Of a DNA stretch of 64,000 nt, positions 62,501 to 64,000 are shown one piece after another; position 1 is the stretch's first letter; each line of letters starts with the position of its first letter. The stretch is from an uncultured Gemmatimonadota bacterium (GTDB lineage: Bacteria > Gemmatimonadota > Gemmatimonadetes > Gemmatimonadales > Gemmatimonadaceae): NCBI GenBank assembly GCA_902825965.1, contig CADEDA010000003.1, positions 263,457 through 327,456 on the forward strand, given 5' to 3'. Position numbers and translations under genes: made by a program. Under the pieces are notes generated by a model. It was not told the DNA's origin. It saw only the letters and a list, made by a program, of their open reading frames with translations, and made no database searches.

Positions 62501-63361
62501 ATGGACGCGCACGAACCGCCCCCCGCCGAGGGGGCTGCCCCGGTCGATCCACCTCCGGCGTCGGCTTCGGAACCGGCTTCGGAACCGGCTTCGGAACCGG
62601 TTTCGGAACCGGCTTCCGACGCGGCGACGGCCGCCGCCCACGCCCCCGCAGAGGCCCAGCGGCCGTCGCGGCCGCGACGATTCGTGCGCGCTGGGTGGGA
62701 ATGGGCCAAGACGGTCTCGCTCGCCATCCTGCTCTTCGTCGTCTCGCGCTCCTTCCTCGTGGAGCCGTTCAAGATCCCGAGCGGGTCCATGGAAGGCACG
62801 CTGCTGGTGGGCGACTTCCTCCTGGTGAACAAGCTGCTCTACGGGGCCGACGTGCCCTTCCTGCACACCCGGCTGCCGGCGGTGCGCGAACCGCAACTGG
62901 GCGATGTCGTCGTGTTCCAGTGGCCCGAGGATCCCACCAAGAACTTCGTGAAGCGGCTCGTCGGGATGCCCGGCGACACGGTGGAGATGCGCGAGGGCCG
63001 GCTCATCCGGAACCACGTGGCGCAGCAGGAGGTCTACGCATCACGTCGTGACATCGACTTCGACCCGGCCACCGACGATTTCCGCTGGCAGCGCGACTTC
63101 CTCGCGCCCGGCGTCGACGCGCGGCGATATCACCCGTCCCGCAACAATTGGGGTCCGTTGGTCGTCCCCCCTGAGCACTACTTCATGCTCGGCGACAATC
63201 GGGACAACTCGCTGGACAGCCGGTACTGGGGGTTCGTGGCGGACTCCCTGGTGCGCGGCAGCCCGATCCTCGTGTACTACAGCTACGCCCCCGACAGCGG
63301 CCAGTCGCTCGACTGGTTGACGCGCGTCCGGTGGCAGCGGTTGGGAGAGTGGATTCGCTGA
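62501..63361 (+). CDS. lepB: Signal peptidase I
   Basis: This 286-residue inner-membrane peptidase cuts signal peptides from exported proteins. A Pro/Ala/Ser/Glu-rich cytoplasmic head of about 65 residues contains four near-identical SEPA units. It precedes one membrane segment (VSLAILLFVVSRSFLV). The catalytic Ser is in IPSGSMEGTL near 95, the catalytic Lys in KRLVGMPGD near 151, and HYFMLGDNRDNSLDSRYWG marks boxes D and E. The ATG at 62501 follows a TATATC patch by 6 nt. A GTG 15 bases earlier is less likely. The many exported enzymes of this window are its probable clients. Confidence 0.95.
   Translation: MDAHEPPPAEGAAPVDPPPASASEPASEPASEPVSEPASDAATAAAHAPAEAQRPSRPRRFVRAGWEWAKTVSLAILLFVVSRSFLVEPFKIPSGSMEGTLLVGDFLLVNKLLYGADVPFLHTRLPAVREPQLGDVVVFQWPEDPTKNFVKRLVGMPGDTVEMREGRLIRNHVAQQEVYASRRDIDFDPATDDFRWQRDFLAPGVDARRYHPSRNNWGPLVVPPEHYFMLGDNRDNSLDSRYWGFVADSLVRGSPILVYYSYAPDSGQSLDWLTRVRWQRLGEWIR
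62564..62611 (+). repeat. 12-bp in-frame tandem repeat in lepB
   Basis: Four copies of GCTTCGGAACCG (last one GTTTCGGAACCG) start at 62564, 62576, 62588 and 62600, with half a unit after. They encode repeated S-E-P-A/V in the cytoplasmic head, so copy number could vary without breaking the frame. Confidence 0.9.
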
Positions 63362-63446
63362 GCGGGTCACGGGGGAGCTTCCCTCCCTGCGGTGCCCGCT
63401 GCACATTCCGCCAACGGTCGGCCGGAACGACCATCGGAGAGGGCAC

Positions 63447-64000
63447 GTGAGACGAGTGGCTGGCACGCCGCACAGGCGCCATCCGGGCGACGAAGGGTCG
63501 CTCGACCAGTACCTGCGAGACATCAGCGTCTATCCGCTGATCTCGCGCGAGGAGGAAGTGCGCCTCGCCCAGCGCATCCGCGAGAACGACCAGGAGGCGC
63601 TCGACACCCTGGTGCGCTCCAACCTGCGTTTCGTCGTGTCGGTCGCCAAGAAGTACCAGAATCAGGGCGTCTCGCTCTCCGACCTGATCAACGAGGGCAA
63701 CCTCGGCCTCATCCGCGCGGCCCACAAGTTCGACGAGACCAAGGGCATCAAGTTCATCTCGTACGCCGTGTGGTGGATCCGCCAGGCGATCCTGCAGGCG
63801 CTGGCCGAGCAGAGCCGCATCGTGCGCGTGCCGCTCAACCGCGCCGGGACCATCCACCGGATCGGCAAACGCGCCAACGCGCTGCTCCAGGAGCTGGGCC
63901 GCGAGGCGACCCACGCCGAGATTGCCGAGGGGATGGAGATCACGGAGGAGGAGGTCGCGAAGACCATGTCGATCTCGCAGACCCACCTCTCGCTCGACGC
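63447..64000 (+). CDS. rpoD: Primary-type sigma-70 factor, N-terminal part
   Basis: The frame is open to the window end; 184 residues are visible. It starts with GTG behind GGAGAGGG. There is no region 1.1: residues 15-40 are already region 1.2 (LDQYLRDISVYPLISREEE). Region 2 follows (RSNLRFVVSVAKKYQNQG, INEGNLGLIRAAHKFDE, FISYAVWWIRQAI), then region 3 (RIVRVPLNRAGTIHRIGK). The promoter-melting and -10 recognition residues look those of a housekeeping sigma. The short N-terminus is like the compact primary sigmas of Bacteroidota and Gemmatimonadota. A second, non-essential group-2 sigma cannot be excluded. Confidence 0.88.
   Translation, partial: MRRVAGTPHRRHPGDEGSLDQYLRDISVYPLISREEEVRLAQRIRENDQEALDTLVRSNLRFVVSVAKKYQNQGVSLSDLINEGNLGLIRAAHKFDETKGIKFISYAVWWIRQAILQALAEQSRIVRVPLNRAGTIHRIGKRANALLQELGREATHAEIAEGMEITEEEVAKTMSISQTHLSLD

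Noticed and set aside
60892..62832. 646-codon minus-strand open frame opposite aldehyde dehydrogenase and lepB
   Set aside because: It is an antisense shadow of two well-conserved genes.
63361..63446. Terminator hairpin between lepB and the sigma factor gene
   Set aside because: AGCGGGTCAC and GTGCCCGCT can pair only with a bulge, and there is no T-run; too weak to list as a feature.

Overview
The window is about 70 % G+C, almost fully coding, and holds no tRNA, rRNA, CRISPR array or intact insertion sequence that I can see. The gene content fits a free-living, aerobic Gram-negative bacterium. The nearest match I can suggest is Gemmatimonadota, with Acidobacteriota as the main alternative. 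The grounds are a bacillithiol-type deacetylase (BshB1), a short primary-type sigma factor, many secreted M28, S9 and M1 peptidases and lipoproteins, a TonB-dependent receptor, and large arrays of MacB-like permeases. This placement is inference from gene content, not a phylogenetic result.

Region 1 (1-9676) holds the end of grpE, then dnaJ, an MFS transporter and a DUF445 protein. Opposite them is a dicarboxylate/amino-acid symporter, followed by an iscS-mnmA pair for tRNA 2-thiolation. Next come a divergent aquaporin and arsR with a metallophosphoesterase, which looks like a small arsenical-response module. Region 2 (9681-29402) is catabolic and secretory. It has a sugar-phosphate aldolase/dehydrogenase fusion, M1, S9 and two M28 peptidases, a YVTN propeller, two sister lipoproteins, a bshB1-kynA-kynB operon, a GNAT enzyme, a Spy/CpxP-like protein, a DEAD-box helicase and a Tat-exported DsrE-like protein.

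Region 3 (29412-41871) is a tripartite efflux locus on the minus strand. It encodes a secreted protein, a TolC-like channel, a MacA-like adaptor and one ABC ATPase. These are followed by six MacB/FtsX-type permeases arranged as three tandem A-B pairs. A perfect hairpin separates the ATPase from the permeases, and a small opposite-strand gene isolates the last pair, which has its own candidate promoter. A palindrome in the 67-bp divergent spacer lies between this operon and a very large NtrY-like histidine kinase.

Region 4 (41939-53019) is regulatory. It holds that kinase, a Ser/Thr kinase made of a degenerate domain plus an active domain, a hybrid histidine kinase, a TonB receptor and a SET-domain methyltransferase. 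Region 5 (53009-64000) carries a cyclophilin, a low-G+C HEPN-like gene that looks acquired, comM, larE, an NtrC/NtrX-type regulator, an aldehyde dehydrogenase, signal peptidase I and the start of a sigma-70 gene.

A theme across the window is a TANNNT box 6-9 nt upstream of start codons that lack a Shine-Dalgarno sequence. This suggests widespread leaderless transcription. Translational coupling through ATGA, GTGA or TTGA overlaps is also common.
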